Assembly (NCBI RefSeq): GCF_963678635.1
Contig: NW_026970820.1
Span: forward strand, 1,240,001-1,304,000
Length of the DNA stretch: 64,000 bases
Reading direction: 5' to 3'
Source of the DNA: Symsagittifera roscoffensis
Taxonomy: Eukaryota > Xenacoelomorpha > Acoela > Convolutidae
A program made the position numbers and the translations under genes. The notes under the pieces were generated by a model, which saw only the letters and a list, made by a program, of their open reading frames with translations, did no database searches and was not told where the DNA came from. Below, piece by piece: positions 21,515-33,496 of this stretch (positions within the stretch are counted from its first letter, which is position 1; each line of letters opens with the position of its first letter).

Positions 21515-21556
21515 CGTAATAACTTTAAAACTATCCTATATACATTCTCACCCGAC
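21515..21556 (-). promoter_or_regulatory. Upstream module of tRNA-like e
   Basis: The minus strand holds GGCGCTCTCGGTC, then GTATATAGG, then TTTTAAAGTT. The same order (GCGCTCTCAGCC, CGTATATAGG, TTTTAAAGTT) occurs upstream of f1, f2 and f3. A TATA-like and proximal-element promoter is an inference from this sharing. Confidence 0.4.
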
Positions 21557-22499
21557 CGAGAGCGCCATGATGCATAGTTATGCCAAGTCTCTCAATCCGA
21601 ATTTGCTTCCTTGAAGTTTTCTACAGTTTTCTCAGTTTATCATGAATTTGTCTGTATCTGGTCATGCATTCTGTAGGGCTTTCCGCAACCGAGTACGGCG
21701 TAATTTTAATAGTTTAAACTGCATACCCACTCGTTAGCGAAGTGCAAATGGAAGTAATTTGACAAGCGTTGTTTCTTTATCGTGAAATTATTTGTTTGTG
21801 GAAACCGTTTTTTTTTAAACTAAAATGAATTAGGGACGTTTCAAATTGAAAAAAAGAAGGTACAAAATCAGATAATTGTATCTCTATATCGAAATGAATG
21901 AATGACGGTTTTGGTTAAGCATTGACGTTGGAAACTTTGAGGGATGAAAAACTGTCGCAATAAACAAAGAAAAACAATTAACTAAATTGATGGAAACTGA
22001 TTTTTACCACTCATATCTCAATAAAATGTGTATAAAAAAGCTGAAAAAACTGAAAGTCGTTAAAGTCACTAGTTAATTTATTAAAAAAATAGTCGAAAAC
22101 TGCTATAGAAACGCTAAAATTTGCAACGCAATCTAAAACGATTCTGTGGTGAAATGAAAAAAAAAGTGAATAGAATTCTAATTCCGATCGATGTATAGTA
22201 AGTTCCCCCAGTACCCAAAAAAACATTCGCAACAGACGTTAATAAAAAATGGTTAACAAAAACAAAGTAAAAAGATATCTTGAAATCAAAAACAATTGCT
22301 TACAAAGTTCAATATAATGGTTCAATACAAAATTCGTGAAAAACGGTTCTAGATACGAAAAAACTATATATTGATCTGCAAATAAATTAAGCAACACATA
22401 CATTGAAAATAACTGCCAAATTAATATGCAATTTACGTTCAAATTTTCAAAAAAAAAGTCGACACAATTTATTTGATGAAACAAAAAACTTTTCGTTCA
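21557..22499. other. Flank without recognisable gene
   Basis: This very AT-rich sequence is shared with copy B but with several indels. Open frames on the minus strand at 22011-22484 are phenylalanine- and leucine-rich, short and not kept in copy B, so I do not call them. Confidence 0.35.
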
Positions 22500-22567
22500 C
22501 AGTGGGACTCGAACCATTGCCAGGAGTAACCCAGCCATTTACTTTAAGTATTAAGCTAAAGCACGAC
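22500..22567 (-). tRNA. tRNA-like sequence f1, copy A
   Basis: This is the first of three tandem copies. The minus strand has an imperfect A-box (TTAGCTTAATAC), a B-box GGTTCGAGTCC within a CAGTGG/CCACTG-like arm (one mismatch here), and a T6 run shortly after. The D-arm is weak and there is no clear acceptor stem. Confidence 0.4.
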
Positions 22568-22836
22568 ATAAATTAACAAACAGCAATGAGTATTATAGCA
22601 ATCAATTTTTAGAAACACCTTTAAAAGCCTATATACGTTCTTAAACTTAGTTGGCTGAGAGCGCGAGTGACACACATTCCCGTCCTCCCATCTTAAGTGC
22701 AAATAATAAATTGGCTTTACCGTTTCATAAGGAAATGTGTATCGAGTCTCTCAGTACCAGTGGGGATAATTTACTGTTCTTAATGTATCTAAATAAAGAG
22801 CTAATAAATGGACAGCATCAAAAAAACTTTCGTTCA

Positions 22837-22904
22837 CACTAGGACTCGAACCACTGCCAGGAGCAACCCAGCCATTTACTTTAAGTATTAAGCTAATGCA
22901 CCAC
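22837..22904 (-). tRNA. tRNA-like sequence f2, copy A
   Basis: This is the second tandem copy of the f type, with the B-box intact (GGTTCGAGTCC) and followed by T7. One base of the T-arm differs from f3, breaking a pair (CTAGG for CCACTG context), which suggests decay. Confidence 0.4.
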
Positions 22905-23178
22905 ATAAATTAACAAACAGCAATGAATATTATAGCAAGCAAATGTTAGAAACAACTTTAAAAGCCTATATACGTTCTTAAACTTAGTTGGCTGAGAGCG
23001 CGAGTGACACACATTCCCGTCCTCCCATCTTAAGTGCAAATAATAAATTGGCTTTACCGTTTCATAAGGAAATGTGTTTCGAGTCTCTCAGTACCGGGGG
23101 GGGGGGGATAATTTACTGTTTTTAATGTATCTAAAAAAAGAGCTAATAAATGGACATCATGAAAAAAAATTTAGTTCA

Positions 23179-23246
23179 CAGTGGGACTCGAACCACTGCC
23201 AGGAGCAACCCAGCCATTTACTTTAAGTATTAAGCTAAAGCACCAC
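23179..23246 (-). tRNA. tRNA-like sequence f3, copy A
   Basis: This is the third tandem copy. It keeps the CAGTGG/CCACTG arm around TTCGAGTC in full and is followed by T8 on the minus strand. Confidence 0.4.
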
Positions 23247-23575
23247 AAAAATTGACAAACGTCAATGAATTTTATAGCAGGCAAATTTTAGAAACAACTT
23301 TAAAAGCCTATATACGTTCTTAAACTTAGTTGGCTGAGAGCGCGAGTGACACACATTCCCGTCCTCCCATCTTAAGTGCAAATAATAAATTGGCTTTACC
23401 GTTTCATAAGGAAATGTGTATCGAGTCTCTCAGTACCGGGGGGGATAATTTACTGTTTTTAATGTTTGTAAATAAAGAGCTAATAAATGGACAGCATCTA
23501 AATGAAGTTGAAAATGGCTGCTAATAAAACAAATGTTATAACAAAAAACAACTGAATGGATTTATAAGTACGAAT

Positions 23576-23643
23576 TATGGCGCAGCGGTTGAATGTCGCA
23601 TTTGCAACCAAGGAGAGGTAGATCAAATCTGCTACACGCCATA
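23576..23643 (+). tRNA. tRNA-like sequence g (Ala-TGC-like) with 7-bp acceptor stem, copy A
   Basis: This is the best preserved of the set. The arms TATGGCG (23576-23582) and CGCCATA (23637-23643) pair over seven bases. The T-arm GGTAG/CTGCT holds the loop ATCAAAT, and TTTGCAA holds TGC. The D-stem is three pairs (GCG/CGC). The anticodon arm is shortened and three extra bases precede the 3' arm, so charging as alanine tRNA is doubtful. A T7 run follows about 20 nt on. Confidence 0.5.
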
Positions 23644-24128
23644 AAATTTTCGGCCCTTCTTTTTTTACTTCAGTTCCGAAACAAATACGGCGCTCGACTG
23701 TTTTTCAAAAAAGTTGCGAGAAAATGAGCTGTATAGACACGTAACAGTAAGCCGATGAAAGAAACGACACGTGACATTGAGAATCGAAGTTTAAGTTCTG
23801 CTATTTTCGAAGGGATTCTGGGCCACATAAAACTTACTACAAATGCAGTGGAGCAACTATCCAAAAATTGAAACAACTCTTTTCTAGGTTGAAAAACCGA
23901 AAATTTGTCGGGCATTTTATCTAAGATCTATAGGACAAGGCAAAGATTGTAAAAAACATGGTTCACACAGGATACCAATTTTTTGAAAAATACAGTCATA
24001 GTTTTTCGATTGTTAAGGTAACGTGTCTTTACTTATGTTGCATTGTTACGTGTCTTTATTTTCAGAAGTCGAAGAAGACACAAGCTGACATATTTGATAT
24101 TTGATTTAACTCCGTAAAAAAAAGTTCA
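23644..24128. other. Spacer between tRNA-like g and h
   Basis: The stretch is shared with copy B at about 97%. A minus-strand open frame at 23670-23915 (81 codons) is kept in copy B as part of a longer frame at 53633-54049, but it runs across tRNA-like g in B and shows no domain. I see nothing else. Confidence 0.35.
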
Positions 24129-24187
24129 CGTCGAGTTTCGAACAGAGGCTACTGTCGTAAGAGTAGAGCACTTCTGCACTGTGCCAT
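24129..24187 (-). tRNA. tRNA-like sequence h, copy A
   Basis: The minus strand has an A-box-like TGGCACAGTGCAG, a B-box TGTTCGAAACTC, and T8 about 10 nt past the B-box arm. CTTAC in the anticodon region is compatible with a Val-TAC ancestor, but this is weak. Confidence 0.35.
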
Positions 24188-24309
24188 TTGTTCTTGCTTT
24201 AACTGTTCATAAAATTATTTTTGTGAACACATGTAATCATCCTTTACACGTGATGCAGAAAAAAGCTCAGGCTCCTAAGACAGATTTGAAAATTTGTCTA
24301 AAATTAATA

Positions 24310-24382
24310 CCTGCTCGGAATCGAACCAGCAGACACTGTTTTGGTGGAGATGACGTATACGCTCAGCTATTTACCCTGCTAT
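24310..24382 (-). tRNA. tRNA-like sequence i, copy A
   Basis: The minus strand has A-box TAGCTGAGCG and B-box GGTTCGATTCC within a CTGCT...AGCAG arm. CTCCACC lies in the anticodon region. Only a short T4 run follows. About 100 bp upstream lies GCGCTTATATTT, loosely like the e/f upstream module. Confidence 0.4.
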
Positions 24383-24520
24383 AGTTAGACAAAGCAGCAT
24401 ATAAAAAAGCACAGATTTATGTCGAAGAAGACAGCTTGATCTTTTGTAATAGAAAATATAAGCGCTGTCTTAAATTCGTGAACGTTAAGTTATCATGGAA
24501 ATGACTAGAAGCAAACTGAG

Positions 24521-26217
24521 TAAACCTTCTAGCTCAGTACAGTAACGAGCACTCTAGCTACACTAGTCAACGCAGTAATTTCTGTGGAAAAAATACAACT
24601 GAATCTGATTTTTTTCTAAAATAAGATTCCATTGTTTTTCGTTTCGTTAATAATTAGGATTGGATACTTTATTAGTTGAAACCGAACAAAAACAACTATT
24701 AAAAATTTTTTTACCCCCTTCAACCAATTTCGACACAAAAATACCAGACGCCATTAGTCAAACTATGGTAAACCTGGTAAAGTCAAAAACAGGTTGTTCC
24801 AATCAACTTATTTCACTGAGCCACACTTTATGAACCTCTTCAGAATGAATTTCATAATCATAGACGTAAAGTTCCCATATTTAGAGAAAATGCGAAATAA
24901 CACCTTTTTGGTTATATCAAAAAAGTGGAAAAGCCGGATAAAGTGGTCTTCAATCTTTCAGGAGCAAAATGTGACCTCAATAACGTATAATTGCAGTGTC
25001 AATTTAGGGTCGCATGCAAAATTATAGAACAGTTTTGCGAGCCAACTATGAGAAAGAGACTTTTTTTTCGGAATTTGGCTATTAGTATTTGTAGTAATTT
25101 ATTTTTAAGTGGCCACAGAAAAAAACTTCTAAAAACCACAATTTATAACCTTTTTTGATAATATCCATTTTCTATAACCACTCTATACCTACTAAATTGA
25201 AAATGGCAAGCTCAAATTTGCCATCAAACCTCACTTTTTCTCATTTTTGAACAATTTTATTTTTTTGAAAAAAAATGTTGAGTCAGAAACGTTAAAAATC
25301 ATTTTTTTTTTCAAAAAGTCAAAAAAAGCCGGTCCAATCGATCCATTTCACTAAGCTCAACTTCATGAATCTGTTTAGAATGGTTTTCATGACCAAAGAC
25401 GTAAAATTTACCCAATTTGAGAAAAAGTGAAAAAAACACCTTTTTGGTTAACGCTAAAAAGTGGAAAAAATGGGAAAAGTGGTCTTAAAAATAAAACCAT
25501 GGAAAAGTGGCATTAAGAAACTGCCATTATCTCGTCAATTCATGACCGCATGCAAAAAATTGGAAAGATTAAACGAGTCGTTACTGAGGACGAGACTTTT
25601 TTTTAGGAATTTGGCTATTAGTATTTGTAGTAATATAGTAGTAACTGACAATAGGAAAAAAAATCATAAAAACCACAATTTTTAACCAATTTTGATCGTT
25701 TAATACTCTGTACCTACTAAATCGACTATGGCAAGCTCAAATAAGCCATCGAAACTCACTTTTTCTCACTTTTGAACAATCTTATTTTTTTGACAAAAAA
25801 TGTTGAGTCAGAAACGTTAAAAATCATTTTTTTTCAAAAAGTCAAAAGAAGCTGGTCCAATCGATTCAATTCACTAAGCTGAACTTCATCAACCTGTTTA
25901 GAATGGTTTTCATGACCAAAGACGTAAAATTTACCCATTTTGAGAAAAGTCCAAAAAACACCTTTTTAGTTAACGCAAAAAAGTGGAAAAAGTGGGAAAA
26001 ATGGTCTTCAAAATTAAACCATCGAAAAGTGGCATTAACAAACTGCCATTATTTCGTCAATTCAGACCCGCATGCAAAAAATTAGGAAGTTCTGACGAAA
26101 CGTTTTGGAGAACGTGAAAGTTTTCAGCAAAATGGTATATGTATATTTTTTATAGTACTTCTGCACGGGAGGGGCCCCTACCCCTCCCTAATTGCTTTTT
26201 TTGCTACACGCGACCAT
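24521..26217. repeat. 522-bp repeat array of the large unit, copy A
   Basis: The array joins the coding block abruptly at taaacc, a point inside the body of short units (compare 57307). GCATGC cores lie at 25012, 25548 and 26070. It closes with hairpin A at 26167-26188. The last 760 bp closely match 55814-56574 beside copy B. Confidence 0.7.
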
Positions 26218-26221
26218 CTAG

Positions 26222-28702
26222 ATCTTTCAGGTCTGCGTCCCACCCGCCCTCCGTGACTAATCTTGCTTCCGAGAAAAGTTTTTTGTTTCACCTTTACCCC
26301 ATCTCAGGTCAATTAATCTTGCAAAAAACCCTACTTGAAACGTTCGCATTCACATTACCCCCTACGGGCGCAATGGCGAAGCCCATTTTTTCTTCTCACT
26401 GAACTTCTTCTCTGAACAGTTCACATAAAACATTACTATGGTTTTATCTGAAATTTGCCGTGTCCAGCTGCGACTCCGACTTTTTTCACGTCACTGGTGT
26501 TCCAACAACAGGACCACATGAGATTCCCATTCAGATACTGTCTCAATTTTGAAAATACTGATTTGATTTTTTTTTGCCGTTTTTCGCAAAACAAACTAAT
26601 TGATTCATTCGAATTAAAAAAAAATTCCGAAAAACACTTAAAGATAGCAAGACATTATTGTGACTGTCGTCTATATCTGTTCTCTTTGTTGGAGGTCAAC
26701 GATGCTCCCTAAGTGGGACCACAAGGGTCCCAGGGAGCATCAGTAAAGGCTTTGAATAGTATGCCAGTTTCGATTAAGACAAAATCTTTGGCCAATTGTG
26801 TTTTTTTCACAGTCCCTTATCCACTGCAAATGTAAAGTTTAATTTTAGTTTGAAGTTTTAAAAAATAATAATAGCCTTTTCATTTGTGATGACTCGTATC
26901 ACTCATAAATCAATGAAAGACTCTGACTAACCTTCTCAAGCATGGAAAAACATCAAAAAGAAAAAATGATTCTGGTTATTTCAGACTGCTTTTTTTGTTA
27001 AATTTCAGATAGATTTTGAAAACTCTTTCTTCAAATTGTATGTCTGCCGAAAAAGAACAAAAATTACAAACTGAAACCATTTTGGTTAAATTAAGGCTCT
27101 TCACCCACCAAATTCGAAATTGCGAAGCTGAAACGAACAATCGACAGCTCATTTTATAAGTTTCGTTTTATTTTTTCAAAACATGTGTCATATATTTTCA
27201 AAAGCAATTTATTAAAGTTTCATTTTTTACCAGAAAAGTAAGTCCGAAAAAAAAACAGATTTTTAAATACTGTCAAAAAATAAGGTGGCAAGTAGTTTTA
27301 CCAATGGAATCATAGTATATGATTAGGTTCAAAATAGTTTTCATTACCATTGACTAGACGCTTACTCAATTTGAGAAATGTCCTTAATAACTTTTTTGGA
27401 AACATAAAAAACGGATAATGGAAAAGTTTTCTTCAATTTAATAGAAAAGAATTTTATGAGAAAAACCATTACTAATATCACGTGTAAATTGCGAGAATAG
27501 ATTCAGGCCACATGCAAAATTTCAGCAGAAGCACTCAAGCAATTTTGTGAACGAAACAATTGTTCCATAAATTGACAGAGTAGTATAAACACCAATTTTA
27601 CCATAAAACGTCAAAATAAAAAATTCGCAAAAACTACAAATTTTATCCAATTTTGACTTTTAAATACTCTATACCGACTAAATTGACTATGCTAAGCTCG
27701 AATCAACCATCAGAAACCATTTTTAATCGTTCTGCATTTTTTAAGTTTTTTTCCATCAAAAAGTTGAGTCAGAAATGGGAAAAAGGTTTTTTTTTTTCAG
27801 AAAAACAAAAAAAGTTGTTCAAAATCAACTAGAAATATAAGCCATTATTTTTTAACCTGCTCAGAATGGTTCTGGTGACCGAAGCCGTAAAAAGTACCCA
27901 ATTCCAGGAAATTCGAAAAAACTCTTTTTTCAGCACTTTGAAAAAGTGGAAAAATGTAAAAAATAGTCTTCAAACAAATAGGATGAAAAAGTGATCAGTA
28001 AAAGCATCGATGCCGTGTCAAATGAGGATTGCATGCCAATTTTTGAAACAATCCAACGGGTTTTTTTTAAGAACGAAACCATTTTTTGACAATTTTAGTA
28101 GTAGTATTTACACTATTTAGTACCATATATGGTCAAAATTCAAAAATACAAAAAACTACAATTTTCATCCAATTTTGACCTTCAAATACTCTATACCCAC
28201 TAAATTGACTATCGGGAGCTCGAATCAACCATCAAAAACCACTTTTAATCACTTTCAAAATTTTTTATTTTTTAAATCAAAATGTTGAGTCAGAAATAGG
28301 AAAAAACAATTTTTTTTCAAAAAGTCAAGAAAAGTTGTCCCAATTGAATAAACTCACTAAGCCACACTCTATGAACCTGTTCAGAATGGTTTTCATGACC
28401 AAAGCCGTAAAAAGTACCCAATTTGAGAAACTTCGAAAAATCACCTTTTAGTTAACTCAAAAAAGTGGAAAAATCGGGTAAAATGGGCTTCAAACCGATA
28501 GGATCGAAAAGTGACCTTTATAAGATATGATTGCCGTGTCAAATTAGGGCCGCATGCAAAAAATTAGAAAAATTCAACGAAACGTTTTTGAGAACTCGAC
28601 AAATTTGGTCGTTTTGTTAAACGTTTAATTTTAGAAATTTTTTGTCCGGAAGGGGCCCCTTCCCCTTCCTAAATGCTTTTTATGCTACACGCGACCATCT
28701 AG
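26222..28702. mobile_element. Short array unit 5
   Basis: The header is of another class (tag then CAGGTCTGCG and CCCACCCGCCC) and includes GGGC...GCCC before a T-run near 26365-26390. Hairpin B is extended here: GATGCTCCCT pairs with AGGGAGCATC over 26701-26741. Cores lie at about 27510 (CATGC), 28031 and 28552, 521 bp apart. Hairpin A is at 28648-28669 and CTAG at 28699-28702. Header and body match the unit at 31024-33496. No gene seen. Confidence 0.6.
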
Positions 28703-31023
28703 AGGTGCTTAACCGTCCCCACCCACCCGACCGAAATGAATCATTGACCTCCCATGTGACCCTTTCGCCTTTCTCCGCTGTTTTTTATTGGGTTGAGTAG
28801 TAACAGGAAGCGGTTTGGAATAAGGACCTTAAAAGATGATGGAGCAGGTTTTCACTGTGCTATTTAACCTGAGTTTGATTTTTAATGAGTTTGATTTTTA
28901 ATGCGTCTTTTCCCGAAAACCCGGCTTTTAAAAAGAATAACTTTACCCGGCTTTTCTTGTATTTGCTTACCACATTTTCGATCTGGCTCTGGCCATGACG
29001 TTGTTTAGTTAATGTTCTTCACCGACATTTTTTTCTATAATCAAAAATTTTAACGAATGAAAAGAGAGTGCCAACACCTCAGTGCTATGCAAAATAGATT
29101 ATGAAAAGGAACAACTTGCCTTTGTTTTGTTTAGTTTTGATTGTCGTTACGTATGCTCCCCACATGGGACCTCATGGGTCCCAGGGAGCATCCCATAAGG
29201 ATTAAAGCAAAAGTGCAAATTTACCCGTTAATTTGGGTCACTCTTGCAGTTCAACAATCTGTATTTGAAAAAAAAGATTCGAAGAACAGTTCAGGGCCGC
29301 ATGCAAAAAAATCAGAACAATCTCACGCATGGGTTCCTGAAATTACTTAATTAAAAATAAAAATATTCAGTATGTGTAGGAGCCTTTAACATAAAATCAT
29401 TTTTTTTCAAAACGTCAAAAGAAGTTCGTCCAATCGATACATTTCACTAAGCCGAACTTTATGAAGCTGTTTAGAATGGTTCTCATGACCAAAGACGTAA
29501 ATATTACCCATTTTGAGAAAATTTGAAAAAACACCTTTTTGGTTAACGCTAAAAATGGAAAAAGTGGGAAAAATGGTCTTAAAAATAAAACCATTATAAA
29601 GTGGCATTGACAAACTGTCATTATCTCGTCAATTCATGGCCGCATGCAAAAAATTGGAATGATTAAACGAGTCGTTACTGAGGACGAAACTTTTTTTTAG
29701 GAATTTGCCTATTAGTATTTGTAGTAGTATAGTAGTAAATGACAATAGGAAAAAAATTCGTAAAAACCACAATTTTTAACCAATTTTGATATTTTAATAC
29801 TCTATACCTACTAAATCGACTATGGCAAGCTCAAATAAGCCATCGAAACTCACTTTTTCTCACTTTGGAACAACTTTATTTTTTTGATAAAAAATGTTGA
29901 GTCAGAAACGTTAAAAATCATTTTTTTTCAAAAAGTCAAAAAAAGTTTGCCCAATCAATACATTTCACTGAGCAACACTTTATGAACCTGTTCAGAATGG
30001 TTTTCATGACCAAAGCCGTAGATTTTCCATACTTAGAGAAAAGGCAAAAAAAAATTTTTTGGTTAACTCAAAAAGGTAGATAAATCGAGTAAAGTCGTAT
30101 TCAAACCTATAGGATCGAAAAGGGATCTAAATAAGCTATATATGTAGTGTCCTTGTGAGGTCACATGCAAAAAAAACTGGAACAATTGTGGTGGCCACTT
30201 CTAAAAACAAGACTTTTTTTTGGAATTTGGTCATTTTTATTTGTAGTAAAGTAGTAAAAAGCTACCCGAGAAAAAAAAGTTGTAAAAACCAAACTTTTCA
30301 TCCAATTTTGACAATTAAATACTCTATACCTACTAAAATGACTATGGCAAGCTCGAATATGCTATCAAAACTCATTTTTTCTCACTTTTTAAAATTTTCT
30401 TTTTTTGATATTAAATGTTGAGTCAGAAACGTGAAAAATCCGTTTTTTTCAAAAAGTCAAAAAAAGTTGTTCCAATCAATTTGTTTCACTAAAACACACT
30501 TTATGAACCTGTTCAGAATGCTTTTCACGTTTAAAGCCAAAACTTTACCCATTTTGAGAAAAGTGGAAAAAACACCTTTTTAGTTACAAAAAAACCATCA
30601 TTTTTGTTGCAGTTTTTGACAAAACTCAAATTTTTGAGATAAAAAATATTTCCCGAACCTACACAACTGGGATCCCAAAACAGTTTACTTTCATCCATTC
30701 CTCATCAATATACCCCAATTTCTCAACCAAAATAGAGTTATTGAGTCATTTTTACCGATAAACGTGTTTTTTCCCTGTTTTTCCCCCTTTTTCCCACTAT
30801 AACTCAAAACATAACAAAATTTTGGGAAAACGGGGCAAAAGTGTATCCTTAGAATTCCCATACAAGGCTGCATGCAAAAAATTGGAAAGATTAAACGAGA
30901 CGTTTTCGAGAACGCAATTTATTTTCCGAAAAGGACAACGTACATTTTGAAAAAAATTTTTTGCCCGGAAGGGGCCCCTACCCCTTCCTAATCGCTTTTT
31001 GCGCCCGACGCGCGTCCATCTAG
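28703..31023. mobile_element. Short array unit 6
   Basis: The tag is aggtgcttaaccgt, followed by the C-rich box. Hairpin B is at 29153-29191 (ATGCTCCC/GGGAGCAT). Cores lie at 29299, 29642 and 30870, with a decayed core near 30160, so the spacing is irregular here. The stretch 30590-30860 differs from ordinary repeats. Hairpin A is at 30967-30988 and CTAG at 31020-31023, where the preceding box has drifted to CGCGCGTCCAT. No gene seen. Confidence 0.55.
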
Positions 31024-33496
31024 CCGGTCAGGTCTGCGTCCCACCCGCCCTCCGTGACTAATCTTGCTTCCGAGAAAAGAAAGTTTTTCGTTTCACCTTT
31101 ACCCCATCTCAGGTCAGTTAACCTTGCAAAAAACCCTACTTGAAACGTTCGCATTCACATTACCCCCTACGGGCGCAATGGCGAAGCCCATTTTTTCTTC
31201 TCACTGAACTTCTCCGAACAGTTCACATAAAACATTACTATGGTTTTATCTGAAGTGTCCAGCTGTGACTCCGACATTTTTCACGTCGCTGATGTTCCCA
31301 CAACAGGACCACATGAGTTTCCCACTCAGATACTGTCTCAATTTTGAAAAAAACTGATTTGATTTTTTTGCCGTTTTTCACAAAATAAACTAATTACTTC
31401 ATTCGAATTAAAAAAAAATACCGAAAAACACTTAAAGGTAGCAAGACATTATTGTGACTGTCGTCTATATCTGTTCTCTTTGTTTAAGGTCAGTGATGCT
31501 CCCTAAGTGGGACCACAAGGGTCCCAGGGAGCATCAATAAAGGCTTTAGATAGTATGCCATTTTTGATAAAGACAAAAACGTTGGCCAATTATATTTTTT
31601 ACAGTCCCTTACCCACTGCAAATGTAAAGACTAGTTTTTTTTTGAAGTTTTCTAAAAATAAGAACTTTTTCATTTGTGATAACTCGTATCACTCACAAAT
31701 CAATGGAAGACTGGGACTACCCCTGTCAAGCATGAAAAAACATCAAAAAGAAAAAACGTATCTGGTTATTTCAGACGGTGCAATTTTTTATTTTTCAGAT
31801 TGATTTTGAAAATTCATTCTTCAAATTGTAATGTCAGCCGAAAAAGAACAAAAATTACAAATTCAAACCATTTTTTGACAAACTAAGGCTCTTTACCCAA
31901 TAGGTTCGAATTTGCGGAGCTGAAACCAACAATCCACAACCATTTTTTATAAATTTTGTTTCATTTTGTTGTTGTACATGTTTTAAATATATTTTTAAAA
32001 GCAATTTTTTAAACGTTTTATATTTTTTGACCAGAAAAGTAAGAGCGAAAAAAAAGTACTACAGTTTTTAATCATGTCAAAAAAGGGGGCAAACAGTTGT
32101 ACCAATGGAATCATATCATTTGAACAAGTTCAAAATAGTTTTCATGATCATTGACTAAAAGCTTACTCAATTTGAGAAATTTCTTTAAAAACATTTTTGG
32201 AAACATAAAAAAATGGAAAGAGGAAAAATTTTCTTAAAACTTTTAGAAAAAAATTAATCGGAAAAACTGTAGAGATTATCTTGTGTAAATCACAAATAGA
32301 TTCAGGCCGCTAGCAAAATTTCAGCAAAAACACTGAAGCCAATTATGAGAACGAAACAATTGTTCCAGAAAATGACAAGTAATATTTAGACCAATTTTAC
32401 CATAAACCGTCAAAATTAAAAAATCGCAAAAACTACAATTTTTATCCCATTTTGACCTTCAAAACTCTATACCCACTAAATCGACTATTGGGAGCTCGAA
32501 TCAACCATCAAAGACCATTTTTAATCACTTTCAAAATTTTTTATTTTTTAAAAGAAAATGTTGAGTCAGAAATGGGAAAAATCAATTTTTTCCAAAAAGT
32601 CAAAAAAAGTTGTTCCAGTTGAATAAACTCACTAAGCCACACTCAATGAACCTGTTCAGAATGGTTTTCATGACCAAAGCCGTAAAAACTACCCAATTTG
32701 AGAAAAGGCGAAAAAACACTTTTTTCAGGACTTTGAAAAAGTGGAAAAATGGAAAAAATGGTCTTCAAACAAATAGGATGAAAAAGTGACCAGTAAAAGC
32801 ATCGATGCCGTGTCAAATCAGGATCGCATGCCAATTTTTGAAACAATTCATCGGGTTTTTTTTAAGAACGAAACCATTTTTTGACAATTTTAGTAGTAGT
32901 ATTTACACTAATTAGTACCATATATGGTCAAAATTCAAAAATACAAAAAACTACAATTTTCATCCAATTTTGACCTTCAAATACTCTATACCCACTAAAT
33001 TGACTATCGGGAGCTCGAATCAACCATCAAAAACCATTTTTAATCACTTTCAAAAATTTTTATTTTTTAAATCAAAATGTTGAGTCAGAAATAGGAAAAA
33101 ACATTTTTTTTCAAAAAGTCAAGAAAAGTTGTGCCAATTGAATAAATTCACTAAGCCACACTCTATGAACCTGTTCAGAATGGTTTTCATGACCAAAGCC
33201 GTAAAAAGTACCCAATTTGAGAAACTTCGAAAAATCACCTTTTAGTTAACTCAAAAAAGTGGAAAAATCGGGTAAAATGGGCTTCAAACCGATAGGATCG
33301 AAAAGTGACCTTTATAAGATATGATTGCCGTGTCAAATTAGGGCCGCATGCAAAAAATTAGAAAAATTCAACGAAACGTTTTTGAGAACTCGACAAATTT
33401 GGTCGTTTTGTTAAAGGTTAAATTTTAGAAATTTTTTGTCCGGAAGGGGCCCCTTCCCCTTCCTAAATGCTTTTTATGCTACACGCGACCATCTAG
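31024..33496. mobile_element. Short array unit 7
   Basis: The header is the same class as the unit at 26222. Hairpin B at 31495-31535 has ten outer pairs. Cores lie at about 32310 (changed to GCTAGC), 32826 and 33346. Hairpin A is at 33442-33463 and CTAG at 33493-33496. No gene seen. Confidence 0.6.

Larger units (their letters stand above)
22500..23520. repeat. Three tandem copies of a ~341-bp module carrying a tRNA-like sequence, copy A
   Basis: Each module contains, on the plus strand, the reversed tRNA-like sequence, then about 55-60 bp of AT-rich DNA, then the TTTAAAAGCCTATATACG and CTGAGAGCGCGAG box, then a conserved block of about 150 bp. The tRNA-like starts are 22500, 22837 and 23179, a period of 337-342 bp. 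G-runs of 4 to 9 near 23097 and 23437 differ between modules and copies. Confidence 0.8.
7209..26217 (-). mobile_element. Large (19 kb) Helitron-type unit, copy A
   Basis: The unit contains a Rep-helicase gene and a four-exon companion gene, both on the minus strand, flanked by tRNA-like sequences. On the coding strand its 3' end is CTAG (7209-7212), as in Helitrons. The 5' part is a 522-bp repeat array (24521-26217) ending with hairpin A at 26167-26188. The coding block shared with copy B runs from the CTAG to 24520, where both copies lose similarity after the same GCAAACTGAG; there the coding strand starts CTCAG, so a 5'-TC end at that point is an alternative boundary. The first 130 bp right of CTAG are a header homologous to those of short units. 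Helitron assignment is firm from the protein; the exact element ends are inferred. Confidence 0.75.

Noticed and set aside
7391-24382. Calling the tRNA-like sequences functional tRNA genes
   Set aside because: Only sequence g in copy A has a full acceptor stem, and its anticodon arm is shortened; the rest lack paired ends.
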